Of a stretch of 41,626 nt of DNA, positions 23,997 through 32,768 are shown in pieces. The stretch lies in NCBI GenBank assembly GCA_024278455.1, contig JAJRTE010000232.1, positions 1 through 41,626 of the forward strand, in the 5' to 3' direction. The stretch comes from Myxococcota bacterium. GTDB taxonomy: Bacteria > Myxococcota_A > UBA796 > JAJRTE01. The notes below the pieces were generated by a model. That model had not been told where the DNA came from, ran no database searches, and saw nothing but the letters and a program-made list of their open reading frames with translations. Position 1 is the first letter of the stretch, and the number at the start of each line of letters is the position of its first letter. Made by a program: the position numbers and the translations under genes.

Positions 23997-25103
23997 CTAC
24001 CTCAACTTGAGTGTCGCCAGGCTCAGCACCGCCAACAGGCCCGACACAATCCAGAATCGGGTCGCTATCTTGGGCTCGGACCAGCCGCGATACTGGAACG
24101 TGTGGTGGATCGGCGCGCGATACATGAGCCGGCGCCCCACACGCTGGATGCCGATCCAATCCTGCAGGATGACCGACGCAATCTCCGCAGTGAAGATACC
24201 GCCGGCGAGAAAAAACAACACCTCCTGCTTGAGCAGCACTATCATCGTGCCCACCATGCCGCCGAGGAAGATCGAGCCCGTGTCTCCCATGAACACCTCT
24301 GCCGGGTAGGCATTGTACCAGAGGAACCCGATACAGCCCCCCACGAGCGCCGATGCGAAAATCGCCATCTCGCTCACGCCCGGCAGGTAGTCGAACAGCA
24401 AGTAGCGCGCATGGGAGACGTTTCCAATGAGGTAGGCGAAGATCCCGTAGACCACCAGAACGAAGATGGTCGGCACGATGGCCAACCCGTCCAGCCCGTC
24501 GGCGAAGTTGATCGCGTTGGCCGAGTAGATGATCATGAGCACGATGACCACGAGGTAGAGCCAGCCCAGGTCCATCAAGGGATACTTGTAGAAAGGCACG
24601 AACAGCTTGCTCGCCAGGGCCACGGGAAGGGGGGTCGTGGCCGGGGAGAGCACGAGCAGGCCGAGAATCAAGCCGAACGCAGATTGCAGCGCGTACTTGG
24701 TGCCTCGAGACAACCCCTTGTCCGAGTCCCCACGGGCGATCTTCGCTCGATCGTCCGCGTGGCCCAGCAACGCGAACCAGACGCCGGCGAAGAACAGGAT
24801 CTGGACGAACCGGTTGCTCAATTCACACCAGAGCAGCGCTGACACCAGGCTCGTCCCGATGATCATGATGCCACCCATGGTCGGCGTCCCGCGCTTGTCG
24901 TCCACGGACATCACGCCGTAGTCGCGCACCGTGTCCCGAAACCCCTTGCGGTACAACCACCGGATGAGAGGCCGGCCGAAAACCAGGCACAGCATGAACG
25001 AGGTGACGAATCCGAGGATGGCTCGAGTCGTCAGGTAGCGAAGGAGCCGGACCAGGGCGAAATCGGCATGGGCCCCCAGGAGGTTGAGCAGTTCGGGGAT
25101 CAT
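23997..25103 (-). CDS. mraY: Phospho-N-acetylmuramoyl-pentapeptide-transferase
   Basis: 368 residues, the usual length of this ten-helix membrane enzyme. It joins UDP-MurNAc-pentapeptide to undecaprenyl phosphate, giving lipid I. Signature segments are present: 'DDKRGTPTMGG', the Asp pair in 'GHADDRAKI', 'NAINFADGLDGLA', 'MGDTGSIFLGG' and the C-terminal 'FWIVSGLLAVLSLATLKLR'. In the substrate loop the usual triple His reads His-His-Thr ('APIHHTFQYRGW'). The gene is last in a murJ, murG-HEAT, mraY operon; its ATG overlaps the stop of the murG gene in ATGA, which implies coupled translation. In most bacteria mraY lies between murF and murD, so this order is unusual. Confidence 0.95.
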   Translation of the reverse strand: MIPELLNLLGAHADFALVRLLRYLTTRAILGFVTSFMLCLVFGRPLIRWLYRKGFRDTVRDYGVMSVDDKRGTPTMGGIMIIGTSLVSALLWCELSNRFVQILFFAGVWFALLGHADDRAKIARGDSDKGLSRGTKYALQSAFGLILGLLVLSPATTPLPVALASKLFVPFYKYPLMDLGWLYLVVIVLMIIYSANAINFADGLDGLAIVPTIFVLVVYGIFAYLIGNVSHARYLLFDYLPGVSEMAIFASALVGGCIGFLWYNAYPAEVFMGDTGSIFLGGMVGTMIVLLKQEVLFFLAGGIFTAEIASVILQDWIGIQRVGRRLMYRAPIHHTFQYRGWSEPKIATRFWIVSGLLAVLSLATLKLR

Positions 25104-27214
25104 GCGGTATCCTCCGGGTGGTTCGGGTGCGGGCCGTGCTTCCGCATGGCTCCGATGGTCTCGGCCAGGTGCTTCAGTTCGGCCTTGAGGGGGAAGTGGG
25201 GCCGAAACCCGTCCGACGTGATAAGAATCTCCTCCAGCAAGTCCTTCACGGAGTCCGGATCCACCACACCCCGCTCCAGCAACGTGGTCAACGCTCGAGC
25301 CACCGACAACCGGATCCGCCAGTACTTGCTGTGCAGAAAACGCCGGAACGAGGTCACGATGCGCGGGTTCGCCGACAGGTGACCCAATGCGCGCACCGCC
25401 GAGCAGACGACCTCGAAGCTCGAGTCATCGAGGAGGGCCTCGAGGCGTCGTTCGATGGCGGACGCCGCCGGACCGAGGCGCGAGGCGAAGTGCTCCGCGG
25501 CCTGGGCGGCGTGGCTTCGCACCTCGAAGTAGTTGTCGGTCAGCCCCAGTTCGATGGCCTCGAACGTTTCGTCGCCGGCAATGTCGAGATGAATGAGGGC
25601 GTCGAAGATGTTGCGGCGGATGAAGCCGACCTGGACGAAGTCGCCACCCAGCCACTGGAGGACCCGGCCCACGGGGCGCCGTTGCTTCAGCAGGTAGACC
25701 AGGTGGGGCAACCGTTCCTCGTAGCCCAGCAGCCCGACCAGCTTCACGCCATGGTTGCGGACCTGCCACCGGGGCGACGCCAGGTAGTCGTCTGCACGAT
25801 ACTTGAGGTACTCGACGTCCGTTTCGGGCAAAGGAGGCGCTCCCTCACGCCTGCGCCCGGCGAGGAATCGAATCAACTCCGCTGCCCCCATGGACTCGAG
25901 GTCCGGCCTCGCCCCGGCGGCTGACACCGGCAAAGACCCCGGCTCGGGCGGCATCGCTTCTCCCGTGGACAAGGCCGCAAGCACGCGGCCGATCCGCTCG
26001 AGCGCGTCAGCCCGGTAGTATCGCCGCGAAGCCTCACCCATGGTGGACAGACGTGCCGGATCGTACAACAGGCTGATGATGGCATCGGCCAGCAGGTCGC
26101 CAGGGACGTGCTCCTCGATACCGCGCTCGGCTATCCGCACCCGTTCGTACAGCACCACGCCCGCGCCCGAGGCGGCCAGGGCTCGAGCGTTTCTGACCTG
26201 GTGATCGCCCGGAAGATTGACCTTGGGCAGGATGATGGCGGGAAGGCCTCGGGCCGCGAGTTCGGTCAAGGTCCCTGCCCCGGCGCGACAGACCACGAGA
26301 TCCGTCACGGCGTAGATCTCATCGATGTTGTGGAAGTAGTCCTGGCGCAGGTAGCGGTCCTCGAGGTGACCGTCGAGTCCCAGCGCCTCCAGGCGTGCGG
26401 ACGTGTCGGCGCTGGCGTCGTAGTCCTTCCCGCGAAAGGTCCCGGTACCGTGAATGACGAAGATGTCGCCCCGCTGCCCCAAACGTGGCAAGGCATCCAC
26501 GATGGCGTGGTTGATGGTTCGTGCCCCCTGCGATCCCCCGAAGGCGAAGACCACCTTCTTGCCGCCCGGGATGCCTAGTCGCTTCCGGATGGAGTCCCTG
26601 TCCAGATCGCCGCCCAGTTCACGCCGGACCGGATAGCCCACCCATGTGCCGGTGCGGGGAAAATACTTGAGACTTTCCGGGAAACTGACGCCCACACAAT
26701 CCACCCTGGCGCCGATGAGGCGGTTGAGCTTCCCGGGAAACGTGTTCTGCTCGTGCACGAACGTGCGAGCAGAAAGCAGCCGGAGTCTCCGCAGCGCGAT
26801 GGCCGCCAGCATGACCGGGGCGCTGACGTACCCTCCCGTCCCTATGATGAGTCGCGGCCGGAACGTTGCCAGGATGAACAAGCTCTTGAGGACTCCCATG
26901 GCGAGTCTTGCCGCGAACCGCGCAAGGGCGACCGGACGTCTTGCACCGGGCCAGCCTTCGGAGCGCACGAACCGGATAGGGTAGCCCCGGCGAGGCACGA
27001 TACGGGCTTCGGCCTTGCCTCGGACGCCGACGTAGAGTATCTGCGCCGCCGGATCCGCGCGACGGATCTCGTCGGCAATGGCGATCGCGGGGTACACGTG
27101 TCCGCCGGTTCCCCCCCCGGTCACCAGGTAGCGGCTGCCTCGAGGGAGCCCCAGGATATCGGTGGGCGTTTCCTTGCGAACCACCACCTGCTTGTCGTCG
27201 GTCGGATCGGTCAC
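25100..27214 (-). CDS. murG: MurG glycosyltransferase fused to a HEAT-repeat domain
   Basis: 704 residues, about twice the usual MurG length. MurG adds GlcNAc from UDP-GlcNAc to lipid I, making lipid II at the inner face of the membrane. After a 28-residue polar extension the enzyme is complete: 'VTGGGTGGHVYPA', 'GTGGYVSAPV', 'HEQNTFPGKLNR', 'FGGSQGARTINHA' and 'CRAGAGTLTELAA', to about residue 420. A Pro/Gly-rich linker leads to a helical block at 442-690 with HEAT-like repeats ('PRWQVRNHGVKLVGLLGYE', 'DNYFEVRSHAAQAAEHF', 'DSSFEVVCSAVRALGHL', 'KYWRIRLSVARALTTLL'). The frame is uninterrupted. The GTG start overlaps the murJ stop as GTGA, and the stop overlaps mraY. The HEAT block is presumably a docking platform; that is inference. 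Confidence 0.93.
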   Translation of the reverse strand: MTDPTDDKQVVVRKETPTDILGLPRGSRYLVTGGGTGGHVYPAIAIADEIRRADPAAQILYVGVRGKAEARIVPRRGYPIRFVRSEGWPGARRPVALARFAARLAMGVLKSLFILATFRPRLIIGTGGYVSAPVMLAAIALRRLRLLSARTFVHEQNTFPGKLNRLIGARVDCVGVSFPESLKYFPRTGTWVGYPVRRELGGDLDRDSIRKRLGIPGGKKVVFAFGGSQGARTINHAIVDALPRLGQRGDIFVIHGTGTFRGKDYDASADTSARLEALGLDGHLEDRYLRQDYFHNIDEIYAVTDLVVCRAGAGTLTELAARGLPAIILPKVNLPGDHQVRNARALAASGAGVVLYERVRIAERGIEEHVPGDLLADAIISLLYDPARLSTMGEASRRYYRADALERIGRVLAALSTGEAMPPEPGSLPVSAAGARPDLESMGAAELIRFLAGRRREGAPPLPETDVEYLKYRADDYLASPRWQVRNHGVKLVGLLGYEERLPHLVYLLKQRRPVGRVLQWLGGDFVQVGFIRRNIFDALIHLDIAGDETFEAIELGLTDNYFEVRSHAAQAAEHFASRLGPAASAIERRLEALLDDSSFEVVCSAVRALGHLSANPRIVTSFRRFLHSKYWRIRLSVARALTTLLERGVVDPDSVKDLLEEILITSDGFRPHFPLKAELKHLAETIGAMRKHGPHPNHPEDTA

Positions 27215-28923
27215 GGTGTTTCCATGCCTCGAGTCTGCTTGCTGCCCGGCAGGCGGCGAAGCAGCCGTTCGGCGCGATCCCCCCCGAGAGTCTTGTGGGC
27301 GAGTTTTCGCACAGTCTCCAGGACTTCGTCAATCCCAAAAAGGAGCCCGGCGAGAACGAACGCCGGTACACCGGCGACACCTGCACAGACGACTCGAGCA
27401 AGGGACAGCACCCACGGAACCAGCAGTGTGCGGCCCCCCTCCGCGGGCAAGGCCGCCTCGAGCATCTCGGAGAGGTAGCCGCCGCTGCCGGTAACGGCCA
27501 CGGCTCCCCGGTGCGCCGCCCAGGTGATCGCACCGGCCAGCAGGCAGGTCCCGGCCAGGCGGATCAGGAACGGGGCCAAGGGGGCAGGGGAGAATCCGGG
27601 CTCGAGCTTCCGAACCTTGCGAAGGAACACCCGGTAGAGGATGACGGCGTAGACCGTGATGGCGAGGGTGGACCCCAGGGCCAGACCCTGGTGGGCCAAG
27701 GCCCGGCTCAGGGCATAGTAGACCGGCACGCTGAGCAACGTCATGCCGGTACCGATCAGCGTCGGGGTCAGTGTGTCCTTGAAGGCATAGTAGCCTCGAG
27801 CCACGATACCCTGGGCGGACCAGGCGGCGATGCCGAGGGAAAACAGCAGCAGAACCTGGGCCGTGGACGCCACGTCGGCATCCGAGAACCGGTCGCTCCT
27901 GAAGAGGAGGAAGCAGATATCCCCTGCCAGCACCATCAGGAAGACCTGGGTGCCGAGCGCCATCACCAGCACGCCCTTGAGCGCTGATGTCAGGGTCTCG
28001 AACACCTCCCTCACCCGACCCTGCGCCGCGAGCCGGGCCAGGTGGGGATACGAAGCGAGACTCGCCGCCTGCCCGAACACCGCCTGTGGCACCATGGCCA
28101 GTTTTCGGCCATAGTTGAGCCAACTGATGGACGCGGCGGTGAGGAACGACCCGAACTGCCGGGTCAGCCACTCGTCCCAGGCGACCAACGACTGCCCGAC
28201 CATGATGGGCAAGCTCAGCTTCAGGTACTTGCGTAGTCCGGGGTGGCGAAAATCCAGCCTCGGGGACCATTGCAGCCCGATTCGGGAGGCCCCGTAGAGC
28301 TGTAGCAGAAAGCTGCCCGCGAACGCTCCGCCCAGGACGCCCCAGGAAAAGCCCTCCATCCCCAGGGATGGGCCGAGCAACAGGCCGCCAAGAATGATCC
28401 CGGCGTTGTAGATCAGCGGCGAAAGGGCGGGGAACCGGTGCCGCCCCTTGGCCATCTGCACCGCGGACAGCAGAAATCCCTCGAAGTGAAAGAACTGGGC
28501 CGGCAGGACAATCCTGGTCAGCCTGGCAAGTTGGGCCTGCTGCTCCGGCGTGAACCCGCTGGCCACCAGCGGGGTGAGTCGCTCGGTGAAGATCATGGCC
28601 GGCACGATGACCACGAGGAGCGCGATGCCCACGAACGTGGTCACCGTCGAAAAGACCCGCCACCCCTCGGCTTCATCATCCTTGGCCAGGTAGCCGGCGA
28701 AAATCGGGATGAACGTGATGGACAACGCCCCACCGGCCAGCAGGTAGTTGACGAAATCCGGTATCGTGAAGGCGGCGAAGTAGACGTCCGTTTCCGCGTT
28801 CGCCCCCGCCTGCCGCGCGATGACGATCTCGCGCACGAACCCCATCACCCGGCTGAGCAGCACCGACGCCATCCAGATGATGGTGGCCGCACGTATGTTT
28901 CGCCTGGTGGCCTGGTCGGTCAT
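27211..28923 (-). CDS. murJ: Lipid II flippase MurJ
   Basis: 570 residues, many hydrophobic helices, in the MurJ/MviN branch of the MOP flippases. It moves lipid II across the inner membrane. Family features are 'VLLSRVMGFVREIVIA' in the first helix, 'ETDVYFAAFTIPDFVNYLLAGGALS', which contains the conserved cavity residues, and 'ARGYYAFKDTLTPT' in the second half. The C-terminal part holds further helices and a basic amphipathic tail after the core, making the protein somewhat longer than E. coli MurJ. It is first of three genes in a tightly overlapped operon with murG-HEAT and mraY. The gap to the upstream MopE-repeat gene is 157 bases, and no clear promoter was found there, so read-through from that operon cannot be excluded. 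Confidence 0.94.
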   Translation of the reverse strand: MTDQATRRNIRAATIIWMASVLLSRVMGFVREIVIARQAGANAETDVYFAAFTIPDFVNYLLAGGALSITFIPIFAGYLAKDDEAEGWRVFSTVTTFVGIALLVVIVPAMIFTERLTPLVASGFTPEQQAQLARLTRIVLPAQFFHFEGFLLSAVQMAKGRHRFPALSPLIYNAGIILGGLLLGPSLGMEGFSWGVLGGAFAGSFLLQLYGASRIGLQWSPRLDFRHPGLRKYLKLSLPIMVGQSLVAWDEWLTRQFGSFLTAASISWLNYGRKLAMVPQAVFGQAASLASYPHLARLAAQGRVREVFETLTSALKGVLVMALGTQVFLMVLAGDICFLLFRSDRFSDADVASTAQVLLLFSLGIAAWSAQGIVARGYYAFKDTLTPTLIGTGMTLLSVPVYYALSRALAHQGLALGSTLAITVYAVILYRVFLRKVRKLEPGFSPAPLAPFLIRLAGTCLLAGAITWAAHRGAVAVTGSGGYLSEMLEAALPAEGGRTLLVPWVLSLARVVCAGVAGVPAFVLAGLLFGIDEVLETVRKLAHKTLGGDRAERLLRRLPGSKQTRGMETP

Positions 28924-29080
28924 GCCTCGCCCGCCCGCAGGTTCAGGGTGCCAGCGGCCCGGCCTCGCCGTCTTCCCGCGCGCCGCACGGTGTTCCAGAA
29001 GAACAGCGTCGAGCCGTCCCCCAACCTATCACATGGAACGGGAATCGGGAACCGTTGGCGCTTGAAGCCTGCCCGCGCTC

Positions 29081-31519
29081 CTACCGTGCGGGCCGAGCGC
29101 GACCGCGACGCCGGAGGGCAGGTGGCAGAACGGTGATGGCCAGCAACGGCCAGAAGATGGACCGCCCCTGGCGCGATATGGGATTGATGGTCGCTTGGTA
29201 GGTGCACGAGAAGCCGGGCTCGGTAACGCACACGCCTCTGGAGGCGACGTAGCGGACACCATTGTCCACCCTGCCGTCACAGTCGTCGTCCAGCCCGTTG
29301 CAGGTCTCCGGCTCCCCCTCGTCGACGAGCCCGTCGCAGTCGTTGTCGATACCGTCGAAACAGGTCTCGCGCGTCCCCTCGTCGATGATGCCGTCACAGT
29401 CGTTGTCCAGCCCGTCGCACACGTCGGGTTCGCCGGGAGACACGAGGGCGTTCTCGTCGTCGCAGTCGCCGTCTTGCGACTCGTACCCGTCCCCGTCCAC
29501 ATCCACGATGATCCCGTCGCAGTTCTCATCGATATCGTTTCCCGGAAGCTCGTCGTTCCCCGGGGAGATGTCCCCCGTGCGGTCGTCGCAGTCGCCGTCG
29601 TTCTCGGTGAACCCGTCCCAGTCGTCGTCCACGCAGTCCGATGTGCCGTCACCGTCCTCGTCGAACCCTTGATCGACACGTCCATCGCAATCGTTATCGA
29701 GTCCATCGCAGATTTCGACCGCCCCGGCGAACTGGGCAGGGTTCTCGTCGTTGCAGTCGCCAGCGAACTCGGTGACGCCGTCGCCGTCGTTGTCCATGCA
29801 GTCGACGCCCCCGATACCATCGGCATCGAACCGTTCATCCACCTGGCCATCGCAGTTGTTGTCGATACCGTCGCACTGCTCTACCGCGCCCGGGTGCACG
29901 GACGCATCGACGTCGTTGCAGTCGCCGTCGTACTCGACATATCCGTCACCGTCATTGTCGGTGCAGTCGGCACCTCCAATACCGTCGGCGTCGAAGCCTT
30001 CGTCGATGTTTCCATCGCAGTTGTTGTCGATGCCGTCGCACATTTCCGGGCGACCAGGCTTGCGAAAGGCGTCTTCGTCGTAGCAATCGCCGTCGTATTC
30101 CGAGAATCCGTCGCCATCGTCGTCGACGCAGTCCGACCCCCCGATACCATCGGCGTCGAAGCCTTCGTCAATGGTTCCGTCGCAGTCGTTGTCCTGGCCG
30201 TCGCACGTTTCGGACCGGCCGGGCGCCACCGTGTAGCGGGTGTCGTCGCAGTCGCCCTGGTCCTCGGTCACACCGTCGCCATCGTCGTCGACGCAGTCCG
30301 ACCCTCCGATGCCATCGGCGTCGAAGCCTTCGTCGATGGTGCCGTCGCAGTCGTTGTCCTGGCCGTCGCACCACTCCTTGCCGCCGGGGAACCAGTTCGA
30401 GTCCTCGTCCTGGCAATCGCCGGCCCACTCGGTGTACCCGTCTCCGTCTTCGTCCGAGCAGTCCGGCCCCCCGATACCGTCGGCGTCGAAGCCTTCGTCG
30501 ATGGTTCCGTCGCAGTCGTTGTCGATCCCGTCGCATGCCTCGGTCGCGTCCGGGTTCACCGCGGCGACGGCATCGTTGCAATCGGCGTCGCACGGGCGGT
30601 AGCCATCGGCGTCAGTGTCATGCTCATCAGCCGGCACGAGCCCGTCGCAATCGTCGTCGATGCCGTCACACCATTCGGACGCCCCCGGATGGATGCCGGA
30701 CGACGTGTCGTCGCAATCGCCGTTCATGGGGCTGAAGCCGTCGCCGTCGTTGTCCTCGAAAAAGCCCTGGTCCGGGACCCCGTCCCCATCCAGGTCGATG
30801 GGCAGGACGAGATAGGTGTCGATGACATCTCCTGTATTGTCCGGAGCGACGTCCGCCGGTTCGCCGTTGTCGTCCGCCCGGATGATCCCGACCAGCTTGA
30901 TCTCGAGGAACGCGGGCACCTGGCTGGCTCCCAGACCGTAGAGGGTATCCCAGTCCACCTGGACATAGCCGAATGCGCGCGTTCCGTCCTGGCAGTTGGC
31001 CGTGAGACAGCTCAAGGCGACATCGGATGTCATGTCAACGGAACCGCCGTCGAAAAGTCCATGGACCGTGAGCGGAAACGTTCCGTAGGTGGCCACCATC
31101 AGGTCCATGGATTCGGTCAGGGAGACGTCGGATGGGTAGGCGCCTTTGTAGCTGCCACCATCCTGGAGCCCGAGAAAATCATTCTCGCCGCCCTCCAGGC
31201 CGAGTTCCAGGTACCACACCATGGCATTGGTCTCGAGCGTGAAATCGAAACCCAGCACGAGGCGTGTCACGGACCAGCCGGCGGCGACCGCGATCAGCTC
31301 GTTGCTCGTGGAGAAGGTGGAATCGTGGTCCGAATCCGCCAACACCCATCGCAACTCGATACCGTCACCGTCGTTGTCGATGCCGTCTCCGACTGTCTCG
31401 ACCTCTTCCTGGCAGATCCCGGAGGCGACACAATCCGTCTGGGCGAGTGCGGGCCGGCCGAGGGCGATGGCGCCCCCACAGAAAAGCACTCTGATTATGC
31501 CTCGAGCACAGGTCATCAT
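29081..31519 (-). CDS. Exported MopE-type metal-binding repeat protein
   Basis: 812 residues. A signal peptide ('MMTCARGIIRVLFCGGAIA', cut near 'ALAQ') is followed by a beta-rich domain of about 230 residues, then an Asp-rich region with about ten units of the type 'DGDG....GDCDD...PG..E.CDG.DNDCDG'. These are the 'putative metal-binding motif' repeats named after the copper-binding MopE of Methylococcus and common in myxobacterial surface proteins. Asp and Cys residues can bind calcium or copper. The C-terminus has a hydrophobic stretch ('IFWPLLAITVLPPAL') and an Arg-rich end, which resembles a sorting or anchoring signal; no Gly-Cys motif of the MYXO-CTERM type was seen. The ATG overlaps the upstream stop as ATGA. 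It is last in the kinase, barrel, MopE operon. Confidence 0.88.
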   Translation of the reverse strand: MMTCARGIIRVLFCGGAIALGRPALAQTDCVASGICQEEVETVGDGIDNDGDGIELRWVLADSDHDSTFSTSNELIAVAAGWSVTRLVLGFDFTLETNAMVWYLELGLEGGENDFLGLQDGGSYKGAYPSDVSLTESMDLMVATYGTFPLTVHGLFDGGSVDMTSDVALSCLTANCQDGTRAFGYVQVDWDTLYGLGASQVPAFLEIKLVGIIRADDNGEPADVAPDNTGDVIDTYLVLPIDLDGDGVPDQGFFEDNDGDGFSPMNGDCDDTSSGIHPGASEWCDGIDDDCDGLVPADEHDTDADGYRPCDADCNDAVAAVNPDATEACDGIDNDCDGTIDEGFDADGIGGPDCSDEDGDGYTEWAGDCQDEDSNWFPGGKEWCDGQDNDCDGTIDEGFDADGIGGSDCVDDDGDGVTEDQGDCDDTRYTVAPGRSETCDGQDNDCDGTIDEGFDADGIGGSDCVDDDGDGFSEYDGDCYDEDAFRKPGRPEMCDGIDNNCDGNIDEGFDADGIGGADCTDNDGDGYVEYDGDCNDVDASVHPGAVEQCDGIDNNCDGQVDERFDADGIGGVDCMDNDGDGVTEFAGDCNDENPAQFAGAVEICDGLDNDCDGRVDQGFDEDGDGTSDCVDDDWDGFTENDGDCDDRTGDISPGNDELPGNDIDENCDGIIVDVDGDGYESQDGDCDDENALVSPGEPDVCDGLDNDCDGIIDEGTRETCFDGIDNDCDGLVDEGEPETCNGLDDDCDGRVDNGVRYVASRGVCVTEPGFSCTYQATINPISRQGRSIFWPLLAITVLPPALRRRGRARPAR
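29501..30490 (-). repeat. Exact 165-bp tandem periodicity in the MopE-repeat gene
   Basis: Six units spaced exactly 165 bases (55 codons). The Phe codon opening each unit ('FDADGIGG' or, in the last, 'FDEDGDG') ends at 30490, 30325, 30160, 29995, 29830 and 29665. The first five units share nearly all cysteine and aspartate positions. The sixth has drifted. This pattern implies tandem duplication with length kept constant. Confidence 0.85.
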
Positions 31520-32763
31520 GAACCCTCCGAGCCCATTCGTCTTCCCAGGCCGACCGCGATGTGCGCCTGGGGAGCCAGCATCACACCTCGCCACACGACG
31601 GCGCCTGCGGCGGCACGGAACTGGACGCACCAGGGTCCCAGCACCAGGTCGACCCGGCCGAGCAACGCCCCACCATGGGCTGCGAAGGGGGTCGCCTCGA
31701 GGTGCCATCCGGCTTCCTCGTCGAATGCCCATCCCGTAGCCTGCGCACTGTCGCCCGTATCCCCTGGGGCACTTCCGAACCCCCCGCCCAGGTAGCCCTG
31801 GTAGCCAATTCCGAGCGAGCCCCGAAGTCTCGACCCGGGCGGCCGCCACCACAGGCCGGCCTGGAGCGGCACGATCCACAGCCCGGTCCCCGATGCCATG
31901 GCCCTGGCGCCGCCAGCCCCGACCGACAGGTCCACCGAACCTCGCACCGGTACCCGGAGGTGGATGGTCGGCCCCGAGTACACCAACGGCATGGACCAGA
32001 CACCGGCGAGCACCGAAAGCACCACGGGCGTCGTCTTGCCATCACCGACCACGCCGACCGGAAGCACCGGTCGCTCGCTTCCCGGAATGACCAACCACCA
32101 GCGTCCGGAGAGCCGGGAACCGGAGCGCACCTGCACCAGGCAGGTTCCGGGCGTCACCATCACGGGATGCCCACCCGCCAGGATCGCCTGCCCATCCACC
32201 CATACGGCGTCCGGGAAACGCCCCCGGGGAAGGGCGACTTCCACGTCCGCCCCCCCCTGCTCCTCGGCGGCACTGTCCCACAGTTCCTTCCCGAACGTTC
32301 CGAACGACGTCGTGTCCCAACGATAGTCCGGCACCAGCCGCCTGACCTTCTGGAAGATATGGACGACTTCGGCCCGTCCCCGGCCATGCAGCTCCCCGGC
32401 TTCATCCCAGGTGTAGAGGGTGGCCATGCCGACCTGGTACCAGAGGTCGGCCAGAAGCTGCGGCGTGACAGGCACATCCAGGCACGGAACCCGAACCGCC
32501 AAATCACGGAGCATGCCAAGGGCCGCCCGGTGCTCGAATCCGACGATCATCGGTGGCGCACTCTCGAGGCTGGCCCGGACATCGGCCTCGCTCAGGGCCC
32601 GCTCGCAACCACCACTCTCAGGTACCCACTGCCACGATTCCTCCTCCGGACCCGCCGTGTCTGCCAGCAGCGTATGATCTGCCGGAAATCCCCAGGCCCC
32701 GCCAAACGCGACAACGCCCAATGCCAGCAGGACGCGGCTTTGGGCCACCCATGCCGTTTTCAT
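31516..32763 (-). CDS. Exported protein with helical, PEGA-like and barrel-like parts
   Basis: 415 residues, no named family. A signal peptide ('MKTAWVAQSRVLLALGVVAF', cut near 'GAWG') leads to a helical domain (to about residue 165). A short beta domain follows ('DAVWVDGQAI', 'VTPGTCLVQVRSG', 'WWLVIPGS'), similar to PEGA modules. The C-terminal half is rich in Gly, Ala and aromatic residues in alternating pattern ('GLWIVPLQAGLWWRPP', 'LRGSLGIGYQGYLGGGFG'), suggesting an outer-membrane barrel. The ATG at 32763 follows GGTGAG by 6 bases; an in-frame ATG at 32778 would overlap the kinase stop and has no ribosome site. The stop overlaps the MopE-repeat start (ATGA). Architecture matches the protein at 11161-12960. 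Confidence 0.7.
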   Translation of the reverse strand: MKTAWVAQSRVLLALGVVAFGGAWGFPADHTLLADTAGPEEESWQWVPESGGCERALSEADVRASLESAPPMIVGFEHRAALGMLRDLAVRVPCLDVPVTPQLLADLWYQVGMATLYTWDEAGELHGRGRAEVVHIFQKVRRLVPDYRWDTTSFGTFGKELWDSAAEEQGGADVEVALPRGRFPDAVWVDGQAILAGGHPVMVTPGTCLVQVRSGSRLSGRWWLVIPGSERPVLPVGVVGDGKTTPVVLSVLAGVWSMPLVYSGPTIHLRVPVRGSVDLSVGAGGARAMASGTGLWIVPLQAGLWWRPPGSRLRGSLGIGYQGYLGGGFGSAPGDTGDSAQATGWAFDEEAGWHLEATPFAAHGGALLGRVDLVLGPWCVQFRAAAGAVVWRGVMLAPQAHIAVGLGRRMGSEGS

Positions 32764-32768
32764 GAATC

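Noticed and set aside
28920..29080. A short frame ending in ATGA overlap with the murJ start.
   Set aside because: It has no credible start codon with a ribosome site and its translation is Arg/Gly-rich; the overlap is probably chance.
29501..30490. A CRISPR-like regular repeat array.
   Set aside because: The 165-base periodicity is coding, in frame, with diverged repeats and no unique spacers.
29195..31795. An 866-codon open frame on the plus strand opposite the MopE-repeat gene.
   Set aside because: It is the exact antisense of an Asp/Cys repeat gene. The repeated 165-bp units lack stops on the other strand, so the long frame is a by-product. It has no ribosome site, and its Val/Ala-rich translation mirrors the repeats.
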